A stretch of 64,000 bases of DNA from Cyrtodaria siliqua (taxonomy: Eukaryota; Mollusca; Bivalvia; Adapedonta; Hiatellidae), in the NCBI GenBank assembly GCA_037043455.1, contig JAWPHD010003071.1, positions 124,001-188,000 on the forward strand, written 5' to 3'. Below are positions 1 to 12,654 of this stretch, piece after piece (position 1 is the first letter of the stretch; the number at the start of each line of letters is the position of its first letter). The translations under genes were made by a program, and so were the position numbers. Under the pieces are notes generated by a model, which had not been told where the DNA came from, ran no database searches, and saw only the letters and a list, made by a program, of their open reading frames with translations.

Positions 1-2478
1 TAACATATTCATTACATAACATTACAAATACATGTACCGATGGTAGATGGTAGATAACTAGATAACATATTCATTACATAACATTACAAATACATGTATC
101 TATGGTATATGGTAGATAACATATTCATTACATAACATTACAAATACATGTACATATGGTAGATGGTAGATAACTAGATAACATATTCATTACATAACAT
201 TAGAAATACATATACCTATGATAGATGGTAGATAACATATTCATCACATAACATTACAAATACATGTACCTATGGTAGATGGTAGATAACTAGATAACAT
301 ATTCATTACATAACATAACAAATATATGTACCTATGGTAGATGGTAGATAACATATTCATCACAAAACATTACAAATACATTTACCTATGGTAGATGGTA
401 GATAACTAGATAACATATTCATTACATAACATTACAAATACATGTACCTATGGTATATGGTAGATAACATATTCATTACATAACATTACAAATACATGTA
501 CATATGGTAGATGGTAGATAACTAGATAACATATTCATTACATAACATTACAAAAACATATACCTATGATAGATCGTAGATAACATATTCATCACATAAC
601 ATTACAAATACATGTACCTATGGTAGATGGTAGATAACTAGATAACATATTCATTACATAACATTACAAATATATGTACCTATGGTAGATGGTAGATAAC
701 ATATTCATCACAAAACATTACAACTACATTTACCTATGGTAGATGGCAGATAACTAGATAACATATTCATTACATAACATTACAAATACATGTACCGATT
801 GTATATGGTAGATAACATATTCATTACATAACATTACAAATACATGTACATATGGAAGATGGTAGATATTTACATACTCATTACATAACATTACAAATAT
901 ATGTACCTATGGTAGATGGTAGATAACATATTCATTACATAACATTACAAATACATGTACCGATGGTAGATGGTAGATAACTAGATAACATATTCATTAC
1001 ATAACATTACAAATATATGTACCTACGGTAGATGGTAGATAACTAGATAACATATTCATTACAAAACATTACAAATACATGTACCTATGGTAGATGGTAG
1101 ATAACATATTCATTACATAACATTACAAATACATGTACCTATGGTAGATGGTAGATCACATATTCATCACATAACATTACAAATACATTTACCTATGGTA
1201 GATGGTAGATAACTAGATAACATATTCATTACATACCATTACAAATACATATACCTATGGTAGATGGTAGATAACATATTCATCACATAACATTACAAAT
1301 ACATGTACATGTGGAAGATGGTAGATAACATATTCATTACATAACATTACAAATACATGTACCTATGGTAGATAACTAGATAACATATTCATTACATAAC
1401 ATTACAAATATATGTACCTATGGTAGATGGTAGATAACATATTCATCACAAAACATTACAAATACATTTACCTATGGTAGATGGTAGATAACTAGATAAC
1501 ATATTCATTACATAACATTACAAATACATGTACCTATGGTAGATGGTAGATAACATATTCATTACATAACATTACAAATATATGTACCTATGGTAGATGG
1601 TAGATTACATATTCATTACATAACATACCTATACATGTATCTATGGTAGATAGCATAGCCATCACATAACATTACAAAAACATGTATCTATGGTAGAAAA
1701 TATATTCATCACATAACATTAAAATACATTTACCTATGGTAGATGGTAGATAACTAGATAACATATTCATTACATACCATTACAAATACATATACCTATG
1801 GTAGATGGTAGATAACATATTCATCACATAACATTACAAATACATGTACATGTGGAAGATGGTAGATAACATATTCATTACATAACATTACAAATACATG
1901 TACCTATGGTAGATAACTAGATAACATATTCATTACATAACATTACAAATATATGTACCTATGGTAGATGGTAGATAACATATTCATCACAAAACATTAC
2001 AAATACATTTACCTATGGTAGATGGTAGATAACTAGATAACATATTCATTACATAACATTACAAATACATGTACCTATGGTAGATGGTAGATAACATATT
2101 CATTACATAACATTACAAATATATGTACCTATGGTAGATGGTAGATTACATATTCATTACATAACATACCTATACATGTATCTATGGTAGATAGCATAGC
2201 CATCACATAACATTACAAAAACATGTATCTATGGTAGAAAATATATTCATCACATAACATTAAAATACATTTACCTATGGTAGATGGTAGATAACTAGAT
2301 AACATATTCATTACATACCATTACAAATACATATACCTATGGTAGATGGTAGATTACATATTCATTACATAACATACCTATACATGTATCTATGGTAGAT
2401 AGCATAGCCATCACATAACATTACAAAAACATGTATCTATGGTAGGTAATATATTCATTACATAACATTAAAATACAT
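1..2478. repeat. 54/62-bp satellite array, left block
   Basis: Tandem copies of an AT-rich unit built on the words ACATATTCATTACATAAC, ACAAATACATGTACC and TATGGTAGATGGTAGATAA. The basic unit is about 54 bp. A longer form adds TAACTAGA (62 bp), and the two forms often alternate into a ~116-bp higher-order unit. A segment around 1730-2250 largely repeats 1190-1720, so larger blocks have also duplicated. The array is already running at base 1, so its left end lies outside the window. No coding potential is seen. Confidence 0.93.
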
Positions 2479-2480
2479 AT

Positions 2481-2670
2481 AATCCAGTTTTCGAAGAACA
2501 ACAATGTTGCCACATGATTGGATCAACACAATCTTACAATGAAAAGGTTACCCTTCACATGTTCTATTTTAAAGACAGCACATGCATTCACTGCACAAGC
2601 ATGGGTTTTCTGACCTAATCAGTTCATTCACAAAATACATGAAGTGGGAGGACAGAGAACATCTTTGAAG
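2481..2670. repeat. Non-satellite spacer block, copy 1
   Basis: A ~190-bp non-satellite segment beginning AATCCAGTTTTCGAAGAACA. It is repeated almost identically in the same orientation at about 4461-4650. Both copies sit at the end of a satellite block, so satellite and spacer were duplicated together. No function is recognised. Confidence 0.85.
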
Positions 2671-2717
2671 CACATTAAGGAAACATAGAACATCGGCCTA
2701 TATCAGCGTAGGGATAG

Positions 2718-3236
2718 ATATGTAAACGCAACTGATAATCGCCCCAATAACAGAAAATAACGGATACACAACTGAACATAGAATAATTGAATAAATGAAT
2801 GAATGAGTGAACGAATGAATGAATGAATGAATGTGGATGGATGGATGGATGGATGGGTGGGTGGGTGGGTGGGTGGGTGGGGTGGGTTGAGTGAGTGAGT
2901 GAGTGAGTGAGTGAGTGAGTGAGTGAGTGAGTGAGTGAGTGAGTGAGTGAGTGAGTCAATGAGTGAGTGAGTGAGTGAGTGAGTGAGTGAGTCAATGAGT
3001 CAATGAATGGATTTGAATGATAGAACGAACGAATGTATACTGGTTCAATTAATTCATAAAAGGAAACAAATGGTGGAATATGTCCACATATTTTGTTACA
3101 ATGTCATATTTCATGTCTATATATTTGTTTTTATGTAAATACTGAATAAAAAAAATAATACATGTACCTATGGTAGATAGCACAGCCATCACATAACAAT
3201 AAAAAAATATGTACCTATGGTAGATGGTAGATAACA
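2718..3236. repeat. Left arm of large inverted repeat, with (GAGT)n/(GGAT)n microsatellites
   Basis: This segment carries ATGTAAACGCAACTGATAAT, a GAATGAAT/GGATGGAT tract, a GTGGGTGG tract and a long (GAGT)n run at about 2888-3000, followed by AT-rich sequence and satellite units. Its reverse complement is found at about 4660-5203, including the unique stretch next to CCCCAATAACAG. The arms are ~520-545 bp and enclose ~1.4 kb. The Thr-His-Ser-Leu peptides readable on the minus strand come from the tetranucleotide run and are not a gene. Confidence 0.85.
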
Positions 3237-4460
3237 TATTCATTACATAACATTTTAAAATACATTTACATATGGTAGATAGTAGATAACATATTCAACC
3301 CATAACATTACAAATGCAAGTACCTATGGAAGATGGTGGATAACATACTCATAATATAACATTACAAATGCATGTACCTATGGTAGATGGTAGAAAACAT
3401 ACATTACAAATATATGTACCTATGGTAGATGGCAGATAATATATTCATTACCTAACATTACAAATATATGTACCTATGGTAGATGGCAGATAATATATTC
3501 ATTACCTAACATTACAAATATATGTACCTATGGTAGATGGCAGATAATATACTCATTACATAACATTACAAATACATGTACATACGGTAGATGGTAGAAA
3601 ACATATTCAACCCATAACATTACAAATGCATGTACCTACGGTAGATGTTGGATAACATACTCATAACATATTCATTACATAACATTACAAATATATGTAC
3701 CGATGGTATATGGTAGATAACATATTCATTACATAACATTACAAATACATGTACATATGGAAGATGGTAGATACTTACATACTCATTACATAACATTACA
3801 AATATATGTACCTATGGTAGATAACATACTCATCACATAACATTACACATACATGTACCTATGGTAGATGGTAGATAACATATTCATTACATAACACTAC
3901 AAATACATGTACCGATGATATACGGTAGATAACATATTCATTACATAACATTACAAATACAAGTACATATGGTAGATGGTAGATAACTAGATAACATATT
4001 CATTACATAACATTACAAATACATGTACCTATGGTAGATGGTAGATAACATATTCATCACATAACATTACAAATACATGTACCTATGGTAGATGGTAGAT
4101 AACTAGATAACATATTCATTACATAACATTACAAATATATGTACCTATGGTAGATGGTAGATAACATATTCATCACAAAGCATTACAAATACATTTACCT
4201 ATGGTAGATGGTAGATAACTAGATAACATATTCATTACATAACATTACAAATACATGTACCTATGGTAGATGGTAGATAACATATTCATTACATAACATT
4301 ACAAATATATGTACCTATGGTAGATGGTAGATAACATATACATTACATAACATTACAAATACATGTATCTATGGTAGATAGCATAGCCATCACATAACAT
4401 TACAAAAACATGTATCTATGGTAGGTAATATATTCATTACATAACATTAAAATACATATA
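3160..4460. repeat. 54/62-bp satellite array, central block
   Basis: Same satellite family as at 1-2478, in the same orientation, with more variants such as GGCAGATAATATATTCATTACC repeated at ~3427-3560. It forms most of the loop between the two inverted-repeat arms. It ends with the same GTAGGTAATATATTCATTAC junction into the spacer block as the left block does. Confidence 0.9.
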
Positions 4461-4650
4461 ATCCAGTTTTCGAAGAACAACAATGTTGCCACATGATTGG
4501 ATCAACACAATCTTACAATGAAAAGGTTACCCTTCACATGTTCTATTTTAAAGACAGCACATGCATTCACTGCGCAAGCATGGGTTTTCTGACCTAATCA
4601 GTTCATTCACAAAATACATGAAGTGGGAGGACAGAGAACATCTTTGAGCC
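4461..4650. repeat. Non-satellite spacer block, copy 2
   Basis: Near-identical direct copy of 2481-2670; a visible difference is CTGCGCAAGC versus CTGCACAAGC. It is followed directly by the right arm of the inverted repeat. Confidence 0.85.
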
Positions 4651-4659
4651 ACATATGTT

Positions 4660-5203
4660 ATCTACCATCTACCATAGGTACATGTTTTTGTATTGTTATG
4701 TGATGGCTGTGCTATCTACCATAGGTACATGTATTTTTTTTTTTTTATTCAGTATTTACATAAAAGCAAATATATAGACATGAAATACAACATTGTAACA
4801 ATATATGTGGACATATTCCACCATTTGTTTCCTTTTATGAATTAATTGAACCAGTATACATTCGTTCGTTCTGTCATTCAAACCCATTCATTGACTCATT
4901 GACTCACTCACTCACTCACTCACTCATTGACTCACTCATTGACTCACTCATTGACTCACTCATTGACTCACTCATTGACTCATTGACTCACTCACTCACT
5001 CACTCACTCACTCACTCACTCACTCACTCACTCACACAACCCACCCCACCCACCCACACACCCACCCACCCATCCATCCATCCATCCATCCACATTCATT
5101 CATTCGTTCACTCATTCATTCATTTATTCAATTATTCTATGTTCAGTTGTGTATCCGTTATTTTCTGTTATTGGGGCGATTATCAGTTGCGTTTACATAT
5201 CTG
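4660..5203. repeat. Right arm of large inverted repeat, with (ACTC)n microsatellite
   Basis: Reverse complement of about 2718-3236. It begins with satellite units in the opposite orientation (GTTATCTACCATCTACCATA), passes through an (ACTC)n/(TTGACTCA)n run at ~4890-5035 and CCACCCACCC/CATCCATC tracts, and ends with the complement of the unique ~100-bp stretch. The microsatellite differs in length and phase from the left arm, which suggests slippage after the inversion-duplication. Confidence 0.85.
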
Positions 5204-6670
5204 ATAACACCTATGTTGTGTCTATTATCTGCCATCTATCTTAGGTACATATATTTGTAATGTTATGGATTGAATATGTTTTCTACCATCTACCGTATGT
5301 ATATGTATTTGTAATGTTATGTAATGAGTATATTATCTGCCATCTACCATAGGTACATATATTTGTAATGTTATGTAATGAATATATTATCTGCCATCTA
5401 CCATAGGTACATATATTTGTAATGTTATGTAATGAGTATATTATCTGCCATCTACCATAGGTACATATATTTGTAATGTTATGTAATGAATATATTATCT
5501 GCCATCTACCATAGGTACATATATTTGTAATGTTATATTATGAGTATGTTATCCACCATCTTCCATAGGTACTTGCATTTGTAATGTTATGGGTTGAATA
5601 TGTTATCTACTATCTACCATATGTAAATGTATTTTAAAATGTTATGTAATGAATATGTGATCTACCATCTACCATAGGTACATGTTTTTGTATTGTTATG
5701 TGATGGCTGTGCTATCTACCATAGGTACATGTATTATTTTTTTTTATTCAGTATTTACATAAAAACAAATATATAGACATGAAATACAACATTGTAACAA
5801 TATATGTGGACATATTCCACCATTTGTTTCCTTTTATGAATTAATTGAACCAGTATACATTCGTTCATTCTATCATTCAAACCCATTCATTGACTCATTG
5901 ACTCACTCACTGGCAGATAATATACTCATTACATAAGACTACAAATACATGTACATACAGTAGATGGTAGAAAACATATTCAACCCATAACATTACAAAT
6001 GCATGTACCTACGGTAGATGTTGGATAACATACTCATAACATATTCATTACATAACATTACAAATATATGTACCTACGGAAGATGGTATATAACATATTC
6101 ATTAAATAACATTACAAATACATGTATCTATGGTAGAAAGCACAGCCATCACATAACATTACAAATACATGTACCTATGGTAGATGGCATATTCATCACA
6201 TAGCATTATAAATACATGTATCTATGATATATAATATAGCCATCACATAGCATTACACATACATGTAACTATGTAAGGTAGCATAGCAATCACATAGCAT
6301 TACAAATGCATGTATCTATGGTAGATTCATCAGAGAACATTACAAATGCATGTATCTATGGTAGATACATCAGAGAACATTACAAATGCATGTATATATG
6401 GTAGATAGCATAACCATCACATAACATTACAAATACATGTATCTATGGTAGATGGCATAGCCATCACATAGCATTACAAATGCATGTATCTATAATATAT
6501 AATATATTCATCACATAGCATTACAAATACATGTATCTATGATATATAATATAGCCATCACATAGCATTACAAATACATGTAACTATGGTAGATAGCATA
6601 GCAATCACATAGCATTACAAATGCATGTATCTATGGTAGATACATCAGAGAACATTACAAATGCATGTAT
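5204..6670. repeat. Satellite array, inverted block then diverged ~47-bp units
   Basis: From about 5235 to 5890 the satellite lies in reverse orientation and matches the complement of ~3000-3640, making a second inverted duplication that ends in a truncated copy of the TCATTGACTCAC tract. From ~5910 the forward orientation resumes with a direct copy of ~3539-3680. Beyond ~6150 the unit changes to a diverged ~47-bp form built on CATCACATAGCATTACAAAT and ATGTATCTATGGTAGATAG. Confidence 0.85.
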
Positions 6671-6706
6671 CTATGTCATAATGTGTTAACCTTCTTTAAA
6701 TAAAGA

Positions 6707-6709
<3 letters not shown>

Positions 6710-6743
<34 letters not shown>
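6710..6743. repeat. (ATT)n microsatellite
   Basis: Uninterrupted trinucleotide run following TTCTTTAAATAAAGAATTT. The short sequence before it, TGTTAACCTTCTTTAAATAA, resembles the simple-repeat tail of a small retroelement, but nothing more can be shown. Confidence 0.9.
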
Positions 6744-6744
6744 G

Positions 6745-7086
6745 TAGATACATCAGAGAACATTACAAATGCATGTATATATGGTAGATAGCATAACCAT
6801 TACATAACATTACAAATACATGTATCTATGATATATAATATAGCCATCACATAGCATTTCAAATACATGTAACTATGGTAGATAGCATAGCAATCACATA
6901 GCATTACAAATGCATGTATCCATAGTAGATACATCAGAGAACATTAAAAATGCATGTATCTATGGTAGATACATCAGAGAACATTACAAATGCATGTATA
7001 TATGGTAGATAGCATAACCATCACATAACATTACAAATACATGTATCTATGATATATAATATAGCCATCACATAGCATTACAAATA
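6745..7086. repeat. Diverged ~47-bp satellite, left of transposon insertion
   Basis: Continuation of the diverged satellite (GCATAACCATCACATAACAT and related). It is broken exactly at CAAATA by the transposon that starts at 7087. The unit resumes with TACATGTAAC at 9668. Confidence 0.9.
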
Positions 7087-9667
7087 CAGTCGAACCTTGA
7101 TAGCTCGAACACCGGTGATTCGATTACCACCGGTAACTCGAACACGTTTTCCGGTCCCTACACAAGGCCTATATAATTCAATGTAATTTAACCTCGATTA
7201 TTCGAATATGATTTCTCGAATACCCCGGCTCGCTCGAATACTTTTTACGGTCTGAAGATCCATTTTTGTGTGAATTTAAACCTCGCTAAATCGAAGGTGA
7301 TGATCCGTTGCCATGCGACGTCGGCAATATTAATTGTAATCGACGCGTTTGTATTTGTTTGTAACAAGTTTGATCATAGTGCGAAAACAGATAAAGTTGA
7401 TTGTTAAAGGTGCGAACATTTCTGATTGAAAAATGATAATAGACAGATAACATTTATGTTTAATGAACTTCGTTTACTGTTAATTACGATAGATTAAACA
7501 CGGTTGATTTTCTAATTAATGTTTGTTGATTGGTTTTAATAAAAATAAAACAATAATTAAAATAAAGCGTGTTCACTTTTTAATTAGTTGTGAAAGATGA
7601 ATTGATGAAGTCGAGCGCAAAGCAATCATTACAAACTTTTTTAAATAAAACAACTGTATAAACAAAAACAAGAGGTCAATGACCTTGAAGCTCTACTGAT
7701 TGATTTTGATTTCAGGAAGTAGTCGCTACAGACTTGTTTTTTGAAATCTATTTTTAACCGTGGCGGCCATCTTGAATTTCCGGCCGACCTGAAATTTTGC
7801 TAAGATCAATAAGACATTAAGAGCAACATTCCTGTGAAGTTTCATGAAAATCCATCAAGTAGTTTCAAAGAAGTAGTCGCTACAAGTTTTCATTATATAA
7901 CTCTATGTAAACAAAGCAGCCATGTTTAAGGTCAAATCAAAACGATTTTCGACAAGGACCAACATCATGTCATACTGATCATTTTAGAAAAAGTCCCATG
8001 TCAATATCTCTTATTGTTTTGAAGAAGTAGTCGCTACAAACTTATTTATTTTAAATCTATTTTTAGCTGTGGCGGCCATCTTGAATTTCCGGCCGACCTG
8101 AAATTTTTCTAGGATCAACTAGACATCAAGAGCAACATTCCTGTGAAGTTTCATGAACATCCGTCAAGTAGTTTCAGAGGAGTAGTCGCTACAAGTTTTT
8201 ACTATATAACTCTATGTAACCAAAGATGGCCACTGGCAGCCATGTTTAACGTCGAATCAAAATATTTTTCCACAAGGATCTACATCATGTCATGCTGATC
8301 ATTTTAGAAAAAGTCCCATATCAATATCACTTATAGTTTTCAAGAAGTAGTCGCTACAAACTTATTTTTTAAAAATCTATTTTTAGCTGTGACGGCCATC
8401 TTGAATTTCCGGCCGACCTGAAATTTTGATAGGATCAATTAGACATCAAGAGCAACATTCCTGTAAAGTTTCATGACAATCCGCCAAGTAGTTTCAGAGG
8501 AGTAGTCGCTACAAGTTTTTACTATATAACTCTATGTAAACAAAGATGGCCGCTGGCAGCCATGTTTAATGTTGAATCAAAACGATTTTTGACTAGGATC
8601 AACATCATGTAATGCTGATCATTTTAGAAAAAGTCCCATATCAATATCACTTATAGTTTTCAAGAAGTAGTCGCTACAAACTTATTTTTTAAAAATCTAT
8701 TTTTAGCTGTGACGGCCATCTTGAATTTTCGGCCGACCTGAAATTTTTCTAGGATCAATTAGACATCAAGAGCAACATTCCTGTAAAGTTTCATGACAAT
8801 CCGCCAAGTAGTTTCAGAGAAGAAGTCGCTACAAGTTTTTACTATATAACTCTATGTAAACAAAGATGGCCGCTGGCAGCCATGTTTAACGTTGAATCAA
8901 AACGATTTTTGACTAGGATCAACATCATGTCATGCTGATCATTTTAGAAAAAGTCCCATATCAATATCACTTATAGTTTTCAAGAAGAAGTCGCTACAAA
9001 CTTGTATTTTAAAACTCTATTTTTAGCTTTGGCGGCCATCTTGGATTTCACATCAACATGAATTTTTGCTAGGATCAACTAGGATTTATGGGCAACATTT
9101 CTGTAAAGTTTCATGAATATCCATCCAGTAGTTTCAGCTGTGAAGTCGCTACAAATAAAAGTTTACGGACAGACAGACAGACGGACAGACGGACGACGGA
9201 CGCCGCACCACGGCATAAGCTCCGCTGATCTCTGATCAGTTGAGCTAAAAACACTTATATGTAGTAAGATATTTCAACAGTGAATTATGTGCTACGCTAT
9301 TGTCTATTCTATTCAATTTTCTGTACCTTGTTCTCATTATTCGGACTTCCGGAATGTATGTTAAAATATATTAGTGTGATATTTCTTTAAATAAATGATA
9401 AAACAAACACATTATTGCAGTTTTTCTTGTATTTTCAGTGTAACAATTACATGTTATATATCCGTTATGAGGTTTAAACAAACATGCATGAAAATAAAAA
9501 AACATACTGAGAACGATACATCACGTACACAAGTAACACTATTTCGGGTGGTACACAAATTCGGATAGATATTTTGTTTTTTACCGTTACCTCGATGCCT
9601 CGAAACCACCGATAGCTCGAACATATTCCTATGGTCCCGCTGACTTCGAGCTATCGAGGTTCGACTG
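7087..9667. mobile_element. Non-autonomous pogo/Tigger-like DNA transposon, 2581 bp
   Basis: The ends are ~23-bp terminal inverted repeats beginning CAGTCGAACC, with one mismatch, and are flanked by TA on both sides (7085-7086 and 9668-9669). Removing the element restores a continuous satellite unit, CAAA-TA-CATGTAAC, so the TA is a target-site duplication. CAGT-type ends with TA duplication are characteristic of the pogo/Tigger branch of the Tc1/mariner superfamily. Subterminal TCGAA-rich motifs recur near both ends. No transposase reading frame is visible. The interior is occupied by a tandem-repeat element (7669-9247), so this copy needs a transposase supplied elsewhere. It inserted after the satellite had formed. 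Confidence 0.82.
7669..9247 (+). mobile_element. Tandem-repeat element with 320-bp core, nested in the transposon
   Basis: Starts AACAAGAGGTCAATGACC and ends with a GACAGACAGACGGAC-rich tail followed by CATAAGCTCCGCTGATC. Between them lie about 4.5 copies of a 320-bp unit; the phrase AGTAGTCGCTACAAACTT recurs at 8021, 8341, 8661 and 8981. Each unit also contains GGCCATCTTGAATTTCCGGC and an internal second AGTAGTCGCTAC. A repeated core between conserved flanks resembles the published bivalve 'pearl'-type elements. That assignment is by architecture only. Confidence 0.65.
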
Positions 9668-10160
9668 TACATGTAACTATGGTAGAGAGCATAGCAATCA
9701 CATAGCATTACAAATGCATGTATCTATGGTAGATACATCAGAGAACATTACAAATGCATGTATCTATGGCAGATACATCAGAGAACATTACAAATGCATG
9801 TATATATGGTAGATAGCATAGCCATCACATAACATTACAAATGCATGTATCTACGATAGATACCATAGCCATCCCATAACATTACAAATGCGTGTATCTA
9901 TGGTAGATACCATAGCCATCACATAGCATTACAAATACATGTATCTATGGTAGATGGCATAGCCATCACATAGCATTACAAATACATGTATCTATGGTAG
10001 ATGGCATAGCCATCACATAGCATTACATATACATGTATCTATGATAGATGGCATATCCATCACATAGCATTACATATACATGTATCTATGATAGATAGCA
10101 TAGCCATCACATAACATTACATATACATGTATCTATGGTTACGATAGCATAGCCATCACA
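9668..10160. repeat. Diverged ~47-bp satellite, right of transposon insertion
   Basis: Resumes the interrupted unit at TACATGTAACTATGG and continues with units such as CATAGCCATCACATAGCATT up to ~10160, where the array ends. Confidence 0.9.
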
Positions 10161-10607
10161 TAGCTATGGCTTCTGGTTGTGTAAGGAAGCCATGCTTAAA
10201 TATACTAGTGTAGTAACAATGCAAATAAGAACCGAATTACAGTGCGTGTGCTACAGAGTAATACATCACTTTTTAATTGTTAAGATCATCTTACAGCAGT
10301 ATTTATTGATTTGTTATTATGCAATTTGACAACTTGATTGCCAATGTATTACCTACGTCACTTACAGTATATGCACGTGTACAATGTTCACTCACTTGAC
10401 AATATGTACGTAATTCTTTAAGTTACAAAAGGTATTTCTTAAAATTTTAATATTTATATTGTTAAAAGCATACAACTGACGAGTTTTAAACATTAGGTTT
10501 ACATTGTATACATATCGATCACCTAAAGGTTGAATCAGTCTTAACGTATCTCAAATACCACCTTTTTAGAAAAATCATGAAGTTTTTAGCCATATTTTAT
10601 TCATTCT
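10161..10607. other. AT-rich sequence, nothing recognised
   Basis: No exon with usable splice sites, RNA gene or clear repeat structure is seen on either strand. Confidence 0.5.
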
Positions 10608-11064
10608 ATTAGCTCTACTGCCCAAGTTCGAAAACCAGCCAGATCTGACCAGTAGCAGCGGAGTTATGGCCCTTGATTAAGTTAAAAATACTAAATTTTG
10701 CCTCGTTAAGACGATAGGGCCCTTATTTTTCATCTGACCTTTACAAACTTTACCAGATTGATAATATCAATGAAAGCTCAGACAAGTTTGAAAACCAGCC
10801 AGATCGGACCAGTTACAGCGGAGTTGTGGCCCTTGATTTCGTTACAAATGCTATTTTGCCTCATTAATATAATAGGGCCTTCATTTTTCATCTGATCTTT
10901 ACCAAACTTTACCAGATTTTTTAGTTATGGCCCTTGATTTAGTTAAAAATTCTGTATTTTGCCAAAAACTTTCAAAAAAACATGAACTGCAGTCACTCGC
11001 TTCATTGATGTTATAAGAGCCATGTTAGCCAGTAGAGCGTCCACAGGCCCTCTTGGGCCTCTTA
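10608..11064 (-). mobile_element. Short copy of the 158-bp-core tandem-repeat element
   Basis: Minus-strand copy of the family at 20564-22551 and 33143-34812. On the minus strand it begins with AAGAGGCCCAAGAGGGCCTG, then reads GACGCTCTACTGGC, and it ends at CAGTAGAG. It holds only about two degenerate core units containing the complement of GGCCATAACTCCGCTG. The CTACTGGC near the start and the closing CAGTAGAG could pair as short inverted ends. Confidence 0.7.
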
Positions 11065-12240
11065 TTCCTTTTGTACCATTGTTTTAATCATGTTTGTATA
11101 AACTGTAAAGATATACTATTTTGTCTGAGGACCATATATTAGACTGGCTTTTGGCCAAATGTGTTATAAAGAGGTCAAGGTAATCAAGCTGCTCTGTTTA
11201 CAGGCTGTTCCAATGGTCGCCCTGTATGCAAAGTTTTGCAATTCAAAACACTAGTAGTCACGTGACAAACAATTAAGTCATTGCTTACGTCATATAGCTT
11301 GCGCTAAATGACGTCAAACGTTCTCAGCTTGTTCAAGATGCTTATTAATGTTATATGTACTGATGCATATGATGGGTTTATATCGGGGTGTGCATGGTTT
11401 GGGAGCATGGCAAGTTTGTTGTAATTAACATTTCATTAAAATTACAGTTGTTTGCCTTCGTGACGTATATTTACCAAGTGACGTCATGTAACGCGGTGCT
11501 TCCAATGGATGAAATATACACGGGGAATTAATGGATCAGCTGTATTTTATCGTAGAATAACATACAGCTGTCTCTATTCTTTGTGTATATGAAAGACTGC
11601 AGAGGTCGTGTTAGAATATACATTAAAGCACATTTATTCGCGTGTTCATACGTGATATTCAGGCAGCTATATCTTTTATCATATTTGAAATCTGACTATT
11701 TAACATTTCATTTGATTTTCAAGGCATCTTCATAGATCACTCTGTCTTCTCCGCTCTGAGCTCTGTGAGCAATCAGAATTTTTAATATCGATGAGATTTG
11801 GTACAAACATACGGCGTCTATATGCTATGTGGCATTTTTGGAGTTATGTGATAAATAGAATCTCAGATTTGTGCTTATTTAAAATTGATATTTTTTAAAA
11901 CTCGCTGGTTAAAGGGAATGCAGTGACACAGACAAACACTATTATTATTGAGAGTTCTGAAAAACATAGAAGATGTAAGAATTATTAAAATCAGATAATG
12001 AAAAATAAAGATATGACAATTTGGAGGTTGTTTTAAAACAGATAATGGAGCACCATTTTGAGAAATATGACATCATAGTTCTAAATTACCATGTAATTTA
12101 TGATATATTGGTAAATATCATTTAAAGCAAAGAAAATCACTGCAAATGAATGCAAAATCCTTTACTGGCCAAATAATGCATTATAACACTTTGGTATACT
12201 TATTTTTCATATCTTTCCTGAGATTTTTCCCCTATAAATC
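11065..12240. other. Mostly unannotated sequence; possible 3' end of the minus-strand gene
   Basis: No repeat array or long reading frame is seen. A possible very short terminal exon at 11737-11762 is entered separately. A minus-strand AATAAA near 11632-11637 could act as a polyadenylation signal for it, but such hexamers are common in AT-rich DNA. Confidence 0.35.
11737..11762 (-). CDS. Speculative terminal exon of the VWDE-like gene
   Basis: After the phase-1 end of the exon at 12986-13070, the next plausible acceptor I found on the minus strand is GATTGCTCACAG ending at 11763. Read in phase it gives ELRAEKTE and then TGA. A possible AATAAA follows about 100 nt downstream. The exon is tiny, carries no family signature and rests on an ordinary AG, so the gene may equally continue past the left edge. 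Confidence 0.18.
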
Positions 12241-12244
12241 AGTT

Positions 12245-12545
12245 ACCCTATATAATCCCTAATAAACGCTCCTTGGGGCGTAACATATTTGGAAAGTGGG
12301 GCGTTTATTTGAGACCAAACATATATAATGTAATTTTTAAATCAGACTGTTTAATTATTTTCTTTATCAAGAAAACCAGCAGTCTGCATGTCAATCAAGC
12401 AATTTAATACATAAGATTTTAAGTTTTCTAGTGATTTTGTGTGTTGCATTGTGAATGAAACTTGCATCTTTTGGTAAGTTTTAAAAAAATATTTCTGACA
12501 AAAGTGGGAGGGGCATTTATTAGGGATTACCAGTATATGCTATTT
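12245..12545. mobile_element. Small inverted-repeat element (MITE-like)
   Basis: Bounded by TATAATCCCTAATAAACGC on the left and its imperfect complement GGGGCATTTATTAGGGATTA on the right. It also has an internal GGGGCGTTTATT copy near 12300. No reading frame is present. The boundaries and any target duplication are uncertain. Confidence 0.45.
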
Positions 12546-12654
12546 AACATATTTATAAAATTCCATGTATGTGTGTATGCAGTTCTCAAAATGGTGGCTT
12601 CCAGTAGCTTTGCGGCAACTGGTCACTACATTCCCTTTAAACAGCCACAATCCC

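Noticed and set aside
2675..5204. Thr-His-Ser-Leu repeat peptides
   Set aside because: Translations of (GAGT)n/(ACTC)n microsatellites in the inverted repeat; no gene context.
1..6670. CRISPR-like array
   Set aside because: Units are contiguous satellites with no unique spacers, in an intron-rich eukaryotic setting.
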